Source of the DNA: UBA5359 sp028699365 [NCBI: bacterium]
GTDB taxonomy: Bacteria > UBP13 > UBA5359
DNA length: 15,012 nucleotides
Assembly (NCBI GenBank): GCA_028699365.1
Contig: JAQVUQ010000016.1
Span: forward strand, 1 to 15,012
Direction of reading: 5' to 3'
Under the pieces are notes generated by a model. It saw only the letters and a list, made by a program, of their open reading frames with translations. It was not told the origin of the DNA and ran no database searches. Position numbers and translations under genes: made by a program. Shown in pieces: positions 6,542 through 13,404 of the stretch (positions are counted from its first letter, which is position 1; every line of letters begins with the position of its first letter).

Positions 6542-7258
6542 ATGGATACTCAAAACATAGCCGAAGCAGTCTCAATGCCTCGTATCGGAGATAAGGCTCC
6601 ATCGTTCAAGGCGGTCACGACGCAGGGAGAAATAAACTTTCCCGAGCAATACTCGGGAAGCTGGGTTATCCTGTTCAGCCACCCGGCTGATTTTACCCCG
6701 GTATGTACCACGGAATTCATCACATTTGCCTCACAGGAGGAGAAGTTTGCTGCTGCAAATTGTAAGCTGATCGGGCTCTCCGTGGATGGGCTCTACAGCC
6801 ATATAGCCTGGCTTCGTACCATCAAAGAGAAAATTGAATATAAGGGAATGAAGAACGTCGAGGTTAATTTCCCTCTGATTGAAGATATCACGATGGAAGT
6901 TGCCAGAAAATACGGCATGATTCAGCCCGGCGAGAGTTCCACCAAGGCCGTCAGGGCCGTATTCGTCATTGACCCTAAGGGGATTATCCGGACTATCATC
7001 TATTATCCTCTCAGCCTGGGCAGAAATTTTGAAGAACTATACCGGGTAGTTATAGCGCTACAGACAGCAGATGCCTTTTCCATTGCCACTCCGGCAGACT
7101 GGCAGCCGGGCGATGAAGTCATCGTTCCAGCGGCCGTTTCATACGGTGCCGCTAAAGAGCGCATGGAGGAGCAGCAGGACATGACCTGTTACGACTGGTT
7201 CTTCTGCACTAAAAAGATCGATAAAGAGGAAATATTGAACACAATATTGAAGAAGTGA
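6542..7258 (+). CDS. Prx6-type peroxiredoxin (archaeal-like, with C-terminal CX5C)
   Basis: This 238-residue thiol peroxidase reduces hydrogen peroxide and organic peroxides in the cytoplasm. The peroxidatic Cys55 lies in HPADFTPVCTTEF (47-59), with conserved Pro48, Thr52 and Thr56 around it. The RAVFVIDPKG strand (about 139-148) carries the family Arg. The long C-terminal domain and the pair Cys216 and Cys222 (CX5C) match the archaeal Prx6 group, in which the two C-terminal cysteines take part in resolving the oxidised peroxidatic Cys. AAGGAG at 6528-6533 supports the ATG at 6542. An FAD oxidoreductase gene follows after 50 bases, but no dedicated thioredoxin partner is adjacent. Confidence 0.92.
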   Translation: MDTQNIAEAVSMPRIGDKAPSFKAVTTQGEINFPEQYSGSWVILFSHPADFTPVCTTEFITFASQEEKFAAANCKLIGLSVDGLYSHIAWLRTIKEKIEYKGMKNVEVNFPLIEDITMEVARKYGMIQPGESSTKAVRAVFVIDPKGIIRTIIYYPLSLGRNFEELYRVVIALQTADAFSIATPADWQPGDEVIVPAAVSYGAAKERMEEQQDMTCYDWFFCTKKIDKEEILNTILKK

Positions 7259-7308
7259 GAGGGTAAATGGAGTCATTCATCTGACAATAGCAACAGGAGA
7301 GTTCACTA

Positions 7309-8544
7309 ATGTCCGCATCGATCCACGAACCTGCCCGGAATCTGCCCGTATCGGGATCGTTTGATGTTGTCGTAGTAGGCGGCGGTATGGCAGGGGTGGC
7401 AGCCGCCGTTGCGGCAGCGCGTAACTCGGTCAGCGTCTGCCTCCTTGATAAGCAGAGCGCTGTCGGAGGGCTGGCTACACTGGGCAACGTCACCATATGG
7501 TTGCCGATATGCGACGGCCGGGGACGGCAGGTTATCGGTGGCCTGGGCGAGGAGTTGCTTAAGCTCTCTGTTGCCGACCTGAAATGCAATAACATGCCGG
7601 CCCGATTTGTAAAAATCCCGACGTGCTGGTATGCCGGTGGCGATCCCGAGGAGCGTAAGAACGTCCGTTACCGGACGGATTTCAATCCTTCCGCCTATAT
7701 GTATGCCCTGGAAAAGCTGGTCGTTAATTCGGGAGTGAAACTCTTATACGACACACGCTTTTGCACCGTCCGCCGTGAAGCCGGGCGGATATCGCACCTC
7801 ATTGTCGAGAACAAATCCGGTCGCTTTGCCCTGGCATGCAGTACCGTCATCGATGCAACGGGAGACGCGGACGTCTGCTTCCTGTCTGGGGAGAAAACGG
7901 AATCCCTGGACTCAAATGTCCTGTGCGGTTGGTTCTATACACTCAGGGGCGGAAAGCTGGAGTTGCATAAGCATTCCAATCCGTACTGTCCCTGCGGCAC
8001 ACAGGAGGGCGGCACCGGACCGTTCTTTGGCGGTGACGACGGCGATCAGGTGACAGATCATATCCTGCAAACCCGTGAATTGGCTCGAGTCAAACTCGCC
8101 GGACTCCGTGCCCGGTATCCCGATGAGGATATCCAGCTTCTCATGCCTGCCGTTATTGCCTGTCTGCGCATGACAAGGCGGCTGGCAGGCGAGTATACCC
8201 TTGGCGAGAAACATATGCATCAATGGTTTGACGATGCCATAGGCCTCACGGGAGACTGGCGAAAGCCGGGCCCCGTATACGCCATACCCATGCGCTCCCT
8301 GCGTGGCGTTGCTAACACAAATCTCCTGACTGCCGGGCGGTGCATCTCCGCCGATACATCGGTGTGGGATGTGACGCGCGCCATACCCCCGTGCGTCGTC
8401 TCCGGCGAGGCGGCAGGCACAGCAGCCGCGCTTGCGGTCAGGAACTCGGATGCCGACATGCATGCCCTGGATATCGATATTTTGCAACAGCAACTCAAGA
8501 ATCAGGGAGTGTTGCTCGATCCGGCGCTGGTCAGGCCGGTATAG
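7309..8544 (+). CDS. FAD-dependent oxidoreductase (FAD_oxidored type)
   Basis: This is a 411-residue flavoprotein. The N-terminal dinucleotide-binding fold is clear: DVVVVGGGMAGVAAAVAAAR at residues 19-38 gives GxGxxG (Gly24, Gly26, Gly29), and Asp47 ends the second strand. The next segment, AVGGLATLGNVTIWLP (51-66), and the C-terminal LLTAGRCISAD...TRAIPPCVVSGEAAGTAAA (about 343-374) are typical of the FAD-dependent oxidoreductase family PF12831, members of which are often annotated only in general terms. The substrate is unknown. AGGAG just before 7300 supports the ATG at 7309. It lies 50 bases after the peroxiredoxin gene on the same strand, so co-transcription is plausible. Family placement is firm, reaction is not. 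Confidence 0.88.
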   Translation: MSASIHEPARNLPVSGSFDVVVVGGGMAGVAAAVAAARNSVSVCLLDKQSAVGGLATLGNVTIWLPICDGRGRQVIGGLGEELLKLSVADLKCNNMPARFVKIPTCWYAGGDPEERKNVRYRTDFNPSAYMYALEKLVVNSGVKLLYDTRFCTVRREAGRISHLIVENKSGRFALACSTVIDATGDADVCFLSGEKTESLDSNVLCGWFYTLRGGKLELHKHSNPYCPCGTQEGGTGPFFGGDDGDQVTDHILQTRELARVKLAGLRARYPDEDIQLLMPAVIACLRMTRRLAGEYTLGEKHMHQWFDDAIGLTGDWRKPGPVYAIPMRSLRGVANTNLLTAGRCISADTSVWDVTRAIPPCVVSGEAAGTAAALAVRNSDADMHALDIDILQQQLKNQGVLLDPALVRPV

Positions 8545-8573
8545 ATTGCTCCTGCGAACTGGTAACTGAAGTC

Positions 8574-8678
8574 ATGTGGGATGATTTTGAGGAAAAGATA
8601 GAGCGAATCAGCGCTGATCCCGGATCTCGCTGGGCAGATGTGGCGGATTTGTTTGACGACAGAAGACGTGATAAGTAA
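8574..8678 (+). CDS. Small acidic ORF or gene remnant, 34 residues
   Basis: The frame MWDDFEEKIERISADP...RWADVADLFDDRRRDK ends at 8678. It is highly charged and looks like the tail of an alpha-helical protein. There is no good ribosome binding site in front of the ATG at 8574. The frame continues open upstream, but only as an overlap with the oxidoreductase gene. It could be a true small protein, or a leftover of a gene lost between the oxidoreductase and the membrane protein. I do not recognise a family. Confidence 0.3.
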   Translation: MWDDFEEKIERISADPGSRWADVADLFDDRRRDK

Positions 8679-8707
8679 AGAGAGAAGAGTCATGGAGAGG
8701 TGAGATT

Positions 8708-9403
8708 ATGCCTCCCTGGAAAGAAAAATGGGCTCATGTTTTAATTGTATATGGAGTTGCGGTTTATCTGGTAATTACAAGTAATTCCATGATCGGGTGT
8801 ATAGTATTAGTAGCTGCAATATGGACGGCTACGCAATTCAATTGCCTTATGCTGGGCGAGTATCTGGCTAAAATGCGGGAGATTATCGTAGCAGGCATTT
8901 CCGGATTGATTGCGCTGTCTTGTACGGCACTATTGCTTAACGGTTATCTTCCAAGTATATTGGCAATACCTGTGATGCCGGTTGCTCTGTTTATCAGTGC
9001 CGTAGCCACATTACGCATAGAGCATGATCTGACGGAACCTATGGAGCGAAACTTCATGGCGGCTTTTATTCTTACCTGTTGCTCAATACTGTTCCTGCTG
9101 GCGGTGGCAAAATGGCCGGCCATTGTTGTGATACGAGTAGGAATAGCACATGCGTTTATTTTGATAATCGCTGTAATACGCAATTCCAGGTTAACAATCC
9201 AACAAATCAGTTGGCCGTGTAAGGAATGCAATGCCGGTGACACGGGATGCATCTGTACTGAAAATTCCTCCAGGACTGTTTATGCATCATCTTTTCATGG
9301 GCTGAAAGGCTTTAAAGCCCTGGGCCATGCGTTCAAGCTGCCTTCAGGGCTTATAGGAAGCTTCTTAGTATTGATTGAGATTGTTTATAGTTTAAGTAAG
9401 TAA
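8708..9403 (+). CDS. Unknown polytopic membrane protein with C-terminal Cys cluster
   Basis: This 231-residue protein has about six hydrophobic segments (about 9-24, 28-46, 57-78, 82-101, 116-133, 136-156) and a polar C-terminal part. The start at 8708 is supported by GGAGAGG at 8694-8700. After the last clear helix comes Cys171-x2-Cys174-x6-Cys181-x-Cys183 within WPCKECNAGDTGCIC, a spacing that could bind a metal ion. A weaker hydrophobic stretch lies at 213-229. Other Cys residues (31, 46, 72, 124, 125) are inside helices. I recognise no family. The stop codon (9401-9403) lies within the left copy of the 52-bp direct repeat, so the last few residues may derive from that element. Codon use looks more AT-rich than in the B12 operon. 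Confidence 0.7.
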   Translation: MPPWKEKWAHVLIVYGVAVYLVITSNSMIGCIVLVAAIWTATQFNCLMLGEYLAKMREIIVAGISGLIALSCTALLLNGYLPSILAIPVMPVALFISAVATLRIEHDLTEPMERNFMAAFILTCCSILFLLAVAKWPAIVVIRVGIAHAFILIIAVIRNSRLTIQQISWPCKECNAGDTGCICTENSSRTVYASSFHGLKGFKALGHAFKLPSGLIGSFLVLIEIVYSLSK

Positions 9404-9447
9404 TTGGGCGAGAGCAAGCGTTAGTCAAATTAGTCAAGTACGTCCCC
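9396..9447. repeat. 52-bp direct repeat, left copy
   Basis: This copy matches 13263-13314 at 50 of 52 positions (differences at the 13th and 20th base). It contains an internal tandem, TTAGTCAAATTAGTCAAG. It lies between two convergent genes and holds the stop codons of both: the membrane protein (9401-9403, plus) and the XRE antitoxin (9430-9432, minus). No clear hairpin was found in it. Confidence 0.92.
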
Positions 9448-9987
9448 TACGCTGCACATTTCCGCAGGCATACAGATGTCGAGAGTTGACTGCTCATCGG
9501 CAGGCTTTTTAGGCAATTTAGCGGCACTTCGGCTGAATAATTGGAGAAAGTTAACTAGTGTCTCTGAGTAAAACTTTACTACGCCAGCAAAGATATCATC
9601 ATCTTTATGCGCCAGCTTAGCCAGGTTATCAAGATGCTTCTTAATCTGTAGGGTGTGGAACCTTACACAATCTACGGAAGTTGTGTTTTTGGTCTGTCCT
9701 TGATGAAAAGCGATAGATAGATTTAGATCCAACGCTTTGGCATAAGCAACCAGATCACTGACTTTGATGGCATCTATGGGAGCATTTTCCAATTTGGAAA
9801 TCCTGCTTTGGGTAAAGCCCAGACGTTCTGCCATTTCCTTCTGTGTGACGCCATGAGAGCAGCGCAGAACAAAGAGCGTCTTGGCCATACTTTTGCCGGC
9901 AATTTCCTTATCCAGTTGTGTCTGGAAATCTTTATCATCGGTCAAGTGCTTTGCCATTTCCGAGACGCTGCTGTATCGTCTAGCCAT
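9430..9987 (-). CDS. XRE-family HTH antitoxin of a RelE-like pair
   Basis: This 185-residue protein is the likely antitoxin and autorepressor of the toxin encoded just upstream on the minus strand. The start at 9987 is preferred: AAAGGA lies about 8 bases in front of it, while the ATG at 9996 touches that site. The helix-turn-helix spans about residues 35-95, with VTQKEMAERLGFTQSRISKLE at 47-67 (shown as landmarks only) being typical of XRE proteins. A C-terminal part of about 85 residues after the HTH is longer than in simple HigA proteins and may contact the toxin. The gene overlaps the toxin stop by 8 bases, so translation is coupled. The last six residues and the stop codon are coded inside the 52-bp direct repeat, so the original C-terminus may have been replaced. 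Confidence 0.85.
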   Translation of the reverse strand: MARRYSSVSEMAKHLTDDKDFQTQLDKEIAGKSMAKTLFVLRCSHGVTQKEMAERLGFTQSRISKLENAPIDAIKVSDLVAYAKALDLNLSIAFHQGQTKNTTSVDCVRFHTLQIKKHLDNLAKLAHKDDDIFAGVVKFYSETLVNFLQLFSRSAAKLPKKPADEQSTLDICMPAEMCSVGDVLD

Positions 9988-10348
9988 TAGTATCATCCTT
10001 TCGAAGATTGTTCATAAACTTCCGACAGTCGCTAATATCCTGCTTCTGCGAACTCTTATCACCTATAGTTATCAGATAAACGATATGCCTAATTTCAAGA
10101 GCATATATATAAAGCCGGGTTTCTCTAAGTCTGCTTGGTGCACCTTTTTGGTCTATTGCTATCACTCCCTGAGGCTCACGGTGAATAAAGCCGGCCTGGA
10201 CTATCGGCGGTTTTATACCGGCATTAAGTGCCTTCAGGTAGGTATCCAAATTGTTAAGAACGGCAACGGTTTCATTGGCAAATTTCTTCTGGTATTTTCT
10301 GAATCTGCTCTTAAACAACTCCGTTTCTTCTAACGACCACTCTATCAT
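9980..10348 (-). CDS. RelE/HigB-like toxin
   Basis: This is a 122-residue RelE/ParE superfamily-like protein. In this family the toxin is typically a ribosome-dependent mRNA nuclease. The N-terminal segment WSLEETELFKSRFRKYQKK (4-22) resembles the first helix of RelE-like toxins. A basic central part and the stretch LYIYALEIRHIVYLITIGDKS (about 78-98, landmark) with strand pattern fit the fold, and KFMNNLRK closes it. Catalytic residues vary in this group, so activity cannot be judged. Position supports the call: toxin first, antitoxin second with an 8-base overlap, as in HigBA-type loci. A strong Shine-Dalgarno site (TGGAGGG on the minus strand, 10358-10364) precedes the ATG at 10348, and a 15-bp palindrome covers the start codon. 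Confidence 0.75.
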   Translation of the reverse strand: MIEWSLEETELFKSRFRKYQKKFANETVAVLNNLDTYLKALNAGIKPPIVQAGFIHREPQGVIAIDQKGAPSRLRETRLYIYALEIRHIVYLITIGDKSSQKQDISDCRKFMNNLRKDDTNG

Positions 10349-10353
10349 AGAGT
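10339..10353. promoter_or_regulatory. Palindrome over the toxin start codon
   Basis: ACTCTATCATAGAGT is a perfect inverted repeat (7-bp arms around one base) that contains the toxin start codon at 10346-10348. It could be an operator for the XRE antitoxin or a small mRNA hairpin that limits toxin translation. Confidence 0.45.
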
Positions 10354-10363
10354 ATACCCTCCA

Positions 10364-10428
10364 GGAATATTAGTCAATCATTTGTTGTTGAAATATTCCA
10401 ATAAATCATATAATTCTGATTTCAACAA
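10364..10428. promoter_or_regulatory. Inverted repeats in the toxin-antitoxin upstream region
   Basis: Two nested-style inverted repeats lie in the AT-rich region before the toxin: GGAATATT (10364-10371) with AATATTCC (10392-10399), and TTGTTGAAAT (10385-10394) with ATTTCAACAA (10419-10428). They overlap each other, so both cannot form at once. This is the natural place for the promoter and operators of the minus-strand operon, but no single promoter is convincing. Confidence 0.4.
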
Positions 10429-10640
10429 TGGCTATGCAAAACATAGCAAACATACGTTCTATTGCAGGCACTGTAACATGATAACCTTTATATCGTCAAC
10501 GGGAGAGGTCTATATGTATAGTCACGGCATGATGTTATTACTCGTTCTCGATTGACTATTGGGAACTTTGACGATAACTTATAAGTCGAAGCATGTGCCG
10601 GTTAGATAAGGCAATGGAGTTCAAACATGAGGACACAAAA

Positions 10641-10790
10641 ATGAAGAAATTAAATTTAAGTGATGAAGAAAGAGAGCTTCTTGAATCGGTTGAACGTGGA
10701 GAATGGAAGCCGGTTAAAGATCTAAGGCAAGAAGTTAAAAAGCTTCAAATGTATGCACGAAAGACGTTGGAGAAGGATAAAGAGGAATGA
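10641..10790 (+). pseudogene. CopG/BrnA-type antitoxin, N-terminal part only
   Basis: The 49-residue frame starts at ATG 10641 (GAGGA at 10629-10633). The sequence LSDEERELLESVERGEWKPV (5-24) and the following basic helix ending ARKTLEKDKEE look like the N-terminal arm of CopG-family antitoxins of type II systems. In those proteins this arm usually leads into a ribbon-helix-helix beginning KDxRINIR. Here the frame stops right after KDKEE, and I found no ribbon-helix-helix in the other frames downstream. It is therefore either a truncated antitoxin or a natural short form. No toxin gene is adjacent. The family link is from memory of the pattern and should be treated as moderate. Confidence 0.5.
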
Positions 10791-10818
10791 GTTTGCACTC
10801 ATCGAATCTGTTCTCCTA

Positions 10819-10843
10819 ACCCGGACAGCCATAGTGTCCGGGT
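10819..10843 (+). terminator. Hairpin after the short antitoxin ORF
   Basis: ACCCGGACA (10819-10827) pairs perfectly with TGTCCGGGT (10835-10843) around a 7-base loop. It lies 29 bases after the stop codon. Downstream is GT-rich (TGGTTGGTTTG) rather than a pure T-run, so it is a probable but weak terminator. Confidence 0.55.
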
Positions 10844-10922
10844 AATGTCCTGGTTGGTTTGTATTTAAGATATAAAGACAGGGGATAATCTACACAGCAA
10901 TGAAGCGCGGGAGGTATTAGTG

Positions 10923-11855
10923 ATGGATATCGACAAGCAGCAGCAGAACTGGGAGGTCTGGGGCGCGGCCCTTGTAGTTTCGCTTGCCGTAACAGCCGGA
11001 CTCCTGTTTAGGGGAATCAGCGGCGAAACCGTTGCTGATGCCGTGAAGGACATTGGTGCGGCGTTGATCCCCATACTCTCCGCCTTCGTTACAGCCCGGT
11101 TGGTCGTGGGACGGATGGACCCCTCCGAGCGTTTCATGATGGCGGGCGAGACCGCTCTCTCCGATTTACGAAAGCGTCACGCGGATATTCTCTCCGGTCC
11201 TAAGGCCAGCAGAGAGGACTACGATCCGGAGAAGCCAGGCAAGGCCGGCAGGTATCTCTTCGTCCAGTTGGCCGGTCAAAAGAATAAAGCACAGTTCATT
11301 CCGATGCTGCCCCTGCGTGACGGTATCGTTGAGATATGCGTCTCAAAGACGACGACAATGCTGCTGCTCGGCGCCGAGCGTGGTGCCGCTGAGGAAGCCC
11401 AAACGGGAGCATTCGCATCAGTCAGGGAGGCAGTCGAAAAGTTGCTTCAGCGTAACTGGCCGGATGTCCATGAGGTCCTTCCCTGCAAGCATTCGGACAT
11501 CGCGATCATCATATCCTTTGGACCGAAAAAAAACGGTGCGAGGGATTTTATCATCGGAGTCTATAATGACCCGGAAAGGCTTGGACCTGCCCTGGATGAG
11601 GGGCAAAGAAGAATCAAGATTGCATTGGAAGGTAAGGTCAAACAGGGTAAAGATTCCAAACATTGGCCTTATTACAGGATGTGCGAAAAGCCGTATGATA
11701 ATTGGATGGACGAAAAAAATCTTATGAAACTTTTTGCGAACAAGGGAGAGCAGGCGGCTGCGAATATTACAGAGAAAATGATCGCTATCGCCAAAGTTAC
11801 CGAGGATGTAATTGACACAATTGTTAGCGATTGGCGTGTAAAGCAAACTCTATAG
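10923..11855 (+). CDS. Unknown protein with two N-terminal membrane helices
   Basis: This is a 310-residue protein. The ATG at 10923 is preferred over the GTG at 10920 because GGGAGG (10909-10914) is then 8 bases away. Two hydrophobic segments (about 12-29 and 42-62) form a hairpin anchor, leaving residues 63-310 as a soluble, probably cytoplasmic domain. That domain is mixed alpha/beta by eye, with features such as RYLFVQLAGQKNKAQFIPM near 110-128 and DIAIIISFGPKKNGARDFII near 194-213. It ends in a helical, charged tail. I recognise no catalytic motif and no family. It has its own ribosome binding site and lies between the truncated antitoxin and the HEAT lipoprotein, with 82 bases to the latter. 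Confidence 0.72.
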   Translation: MDIDKQQQNWEVWGAALVVSLAVTAGLLFRGISGETVADAVKDIGAALIPILSAFVTARLVVGRMDPSERFMMAGETALSDLRKRHADILSGPKASREDYDPEKPGKAGRYLFVQLAGQKNKAQFIPMLPLRDGIVEICVSKTTTMLLLGAERGAAEEAQTGAFASVREAVEKLLQRNWPDVHEVLPCKHSDIAIIISFGPKKNGARDFIIGVYNDPERLGPALDEGQRRIKIALEGKVKQGKDSKHWPYYRMCEKPYDNWMDEKNLMKLFANKGEQAAANITEKMIAIAKVTEDVIDTIVSDWRVKQTL

Positions 11856-11905
11856 GATAGCAACCGGTAAAAGCCATACGCAAGCTTAGCTTAAGCGAAA
11901 GCGAT

Positions 11906-11914
11906 TGATATAAT
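11906..11914 (+). promoter_or_regulatory. Extended -10 promoter of the HEAT lipoprotein gene
   Basis: TGATATAAT combines a consensus TATAAT (11909-11914) with an upstream TG one base away, the extended -10 form that tolerates a poor -35 box. The expected -35 position (11886-11891, TTAGCT) is weak. The start codon follows at 11938. Confidence 0.5.
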
Positions 11915-11937
11915 ACAGAGCAAATAAGGAGACTGGG

Positions 11938-13242
11938 ATGAAGAAACCAGTATACGTGCTCCCGCTAATGTTACTGCTGATCCTGTTGTCATCCAGCCTG
12001 GCAAGTTGCATGCCCAGAATGAGTGATGATAAGCAATTCTCTCGTGAAAAGGCGAAGATTGCCCTATACGCAGTTAATCGGGATATACCGGCTCTGATGG
12101 GGTTACTGCATAGCACGGAGTTCAGGAGCAGTGAACTGTCTGCCTACTGGCTGGGACGCCTTGGGGCAAAGGAAGCTCTGCCTGAATTGGACGTACTCCA
12201 CAGCAGAAATCGTAACCTATGCTGCCCTCCGCCAAGCGGAGCCTTTGGAGCCGCCGCCGCACGCATCCGGGTTGCTGATCTTCCTCTGCAGGAGCAGATT
12301 GCGAAGCTTCTTGCAATCGCAAAGGATTACGAGCATGAATGGGTCCTCGCTTCGGAGGTAGGCCGTATTCTCATCGATTATGATGATCCCCGGATATTAC
12401 CGGCCCTGCGGCAAATTCGTACGTACGGAGCCCAGGAAACGGCGGTCCGCCTGGAGATAAAAGCCCTGCCTGCGTCACAAAGGCTGGAGCTTCTGGTTAA
12501 AATCTTGACTAAACATGAATCTCCCCAGCGGGCGGAGGCAGCAGATTTGTTATTGAGAGAGGCCGGTGCGGCGGGTGCCGACGCAGTTATGAAGCTCCTG
12601 CACGATCAATCCTTGGATAGGAACCCTCTGGCCGCCTCTGTTAAGAATCGTGCATGGCTGATAGTTCATGCAGTTGGTACCAAGGATCAGTTAGAGGCTC
12701 TGTCTGCTGCCGGCTGGAAATGGGGAAAGAAATCCTTCCCTGTGAAGACGGTTAAAAAGGTAGTTAATGAGAAGCGTATGAACGATGCCATAGATAAGCT
12801 CTCAAACAGTAACTATCTTATCAGATTTGATGCCGCTATGGCTTTGCGTGAAATGCCGCTTGATGAGCGTGCCGTTCCCGCATTAAAGCTGGCGACGGAT
12901 GACCGTGAGATTATTGTACAGAGGGCATCTCTGGAAGCGCTGTCCAATATAGATTCAGATCAAATTATCCCGATAATGGTGCCGGTGCTGCAGAATAAGA
13001 GGCGGGAGTTCCGTTATCTGGCGGCAAAGGCCCTCTGGAAGCGGGGCGTGAGGCGTGGCGTCAAAGTGTTTATAGATGACCTCCGTGCTGACGATGCTGA
13101 AGTAAGGAAATGGGCCGATATATGGCTGGAACGTCTTACGGGAATGAAGACCGATTACTGGTATGGCGATCCTGTTGAAGAACGTGAAAAGCATGTGCAA
13201 TGGTGGGAGAAGTGGGTGGATACACAGCCGAGCCTGCCGTAA
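11938..13242 (+). CDS. HEAT-repeat lipoprotein
   Basis: This is a 434-residue exported protein. The signal peptide (KK at 2-3, hydrophobic 6-21) ends in the lipobox LASC with Cys24, so it should be lipid-anchored. AAGGAG before the ATG supports the start. The rest is alpha-helical with HEAT/PBS-lyase-like repeats. These are clearest at about residues 285-400, in segments such as YLIRFDAAMALREMP and REIIVQRASLEALSNID, each about 31 residues long; earlier degenerate ones start near residue 40. The C-terminal WxxxWLERLTG...WWEKWVD pattern (about 390-430) is often seen at the end of HEAT-repeat proteins in environmental bacteria. A protein-binding scaffold is the likely role; no enzyme motif is visible. 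It lies at the right end of the segment framed by the 52-bp direct repeats. Confidence 0.85.
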   Translation: MKKPVYVLPLMLLLILLSSSLASCMPRMSDDKQFSREKAKIALYAVNRDIPALMGLLHSTEFRSSELSAYWLGRLGAKEALPELDVLHSRNRNLCCPPPSGAFGAAAARIRVADLPLQEQIAKLLAIAKDYEHEWVLASEVGRILIDYDDPRILPALRQIRTYGAQETAVRLEIKALPASQRLELLVKILTKHESPQRAEAADLLLREAGAAGADAVMKLLHDQSLDRNPLAASVKNRAWLIVHAVGTKDQLEALSAAGWKWGKKSFPVKTVKKVVNEKRMNDAIDKLSNSNYLIRFDAAMALREMPLDERAVPALKLATDDREIIVQRASLEALSNIDSDQIIPIMVPVLQNKRREFRYLAAKALWKRGVRRGVKVFIDDLRADDAEVRKWADIWLERLTGMKTDYWYGDPVEEREKHVQWWEKWVDTQPSLP

Positions 13243-13262
13243 GCCGCAGGACGTGCTTTGCT

Positions 13263-13314
13263 GTAAGTAATTGGACGAGAGTAAGCGTTAGTCAAATTAG
13301 TCAAGTACGTCCCC
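13263..13314. repeat. 52-bp direct repeat, right copy
   Basis: This copy matches 9396-9447 at 50 of 52 positions, same orientation, 3867 bases further on. Here it lies in intergenic DNA between the HEAT lipoprotein and the KilA-N gene, and a coding remnant begins directly at its right end. Confidence 0.92.
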
Positions 13315-13384
13315 GTCTACGTCTCCCTGGGCGGTGGACTTCGACTTCGAGAACAAACGTGAAATCATCCGGGTGAAGAACTAA
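13301..13384 (+). pseudogene. 3' end of a lost gene
   Basis: From the right end of the direct repeat a frame runs to a stop at 13382-13384 and reads PWAVDFDFENKREIIRVKN at its end. It has no proper start; an in-frame TAG lies at 13298-13300 inside the repeat. The composition looks like real coding sequence with an alternating beta-strand pattern. It ends 20 bases before the KilA-N start, a spacing typical of an operon. It is probably the tail of a gene formerly upstream of the KilA-N gene that was cut off at the repeat. I cannot name the parent family. Confidence 0.4.
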
Positions 13385-13404
13385 GAGAACGGAGATAAGA
13401 AATA

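Noticed and set aside
10514-10555. 13-codon frame with a strong GGGAGAGG site before it
   Set aside because: Too short to support as a gene; no stem-loop or downstream gene fits a leader-peptide model. It could be a remnant start of a lost gene.
11317-11727. 136-codon alternative plus-strand frame
   Set aside because: Out-of-frame shadow of the two-helix membrane protein gene, without ribosome binding site or domain.
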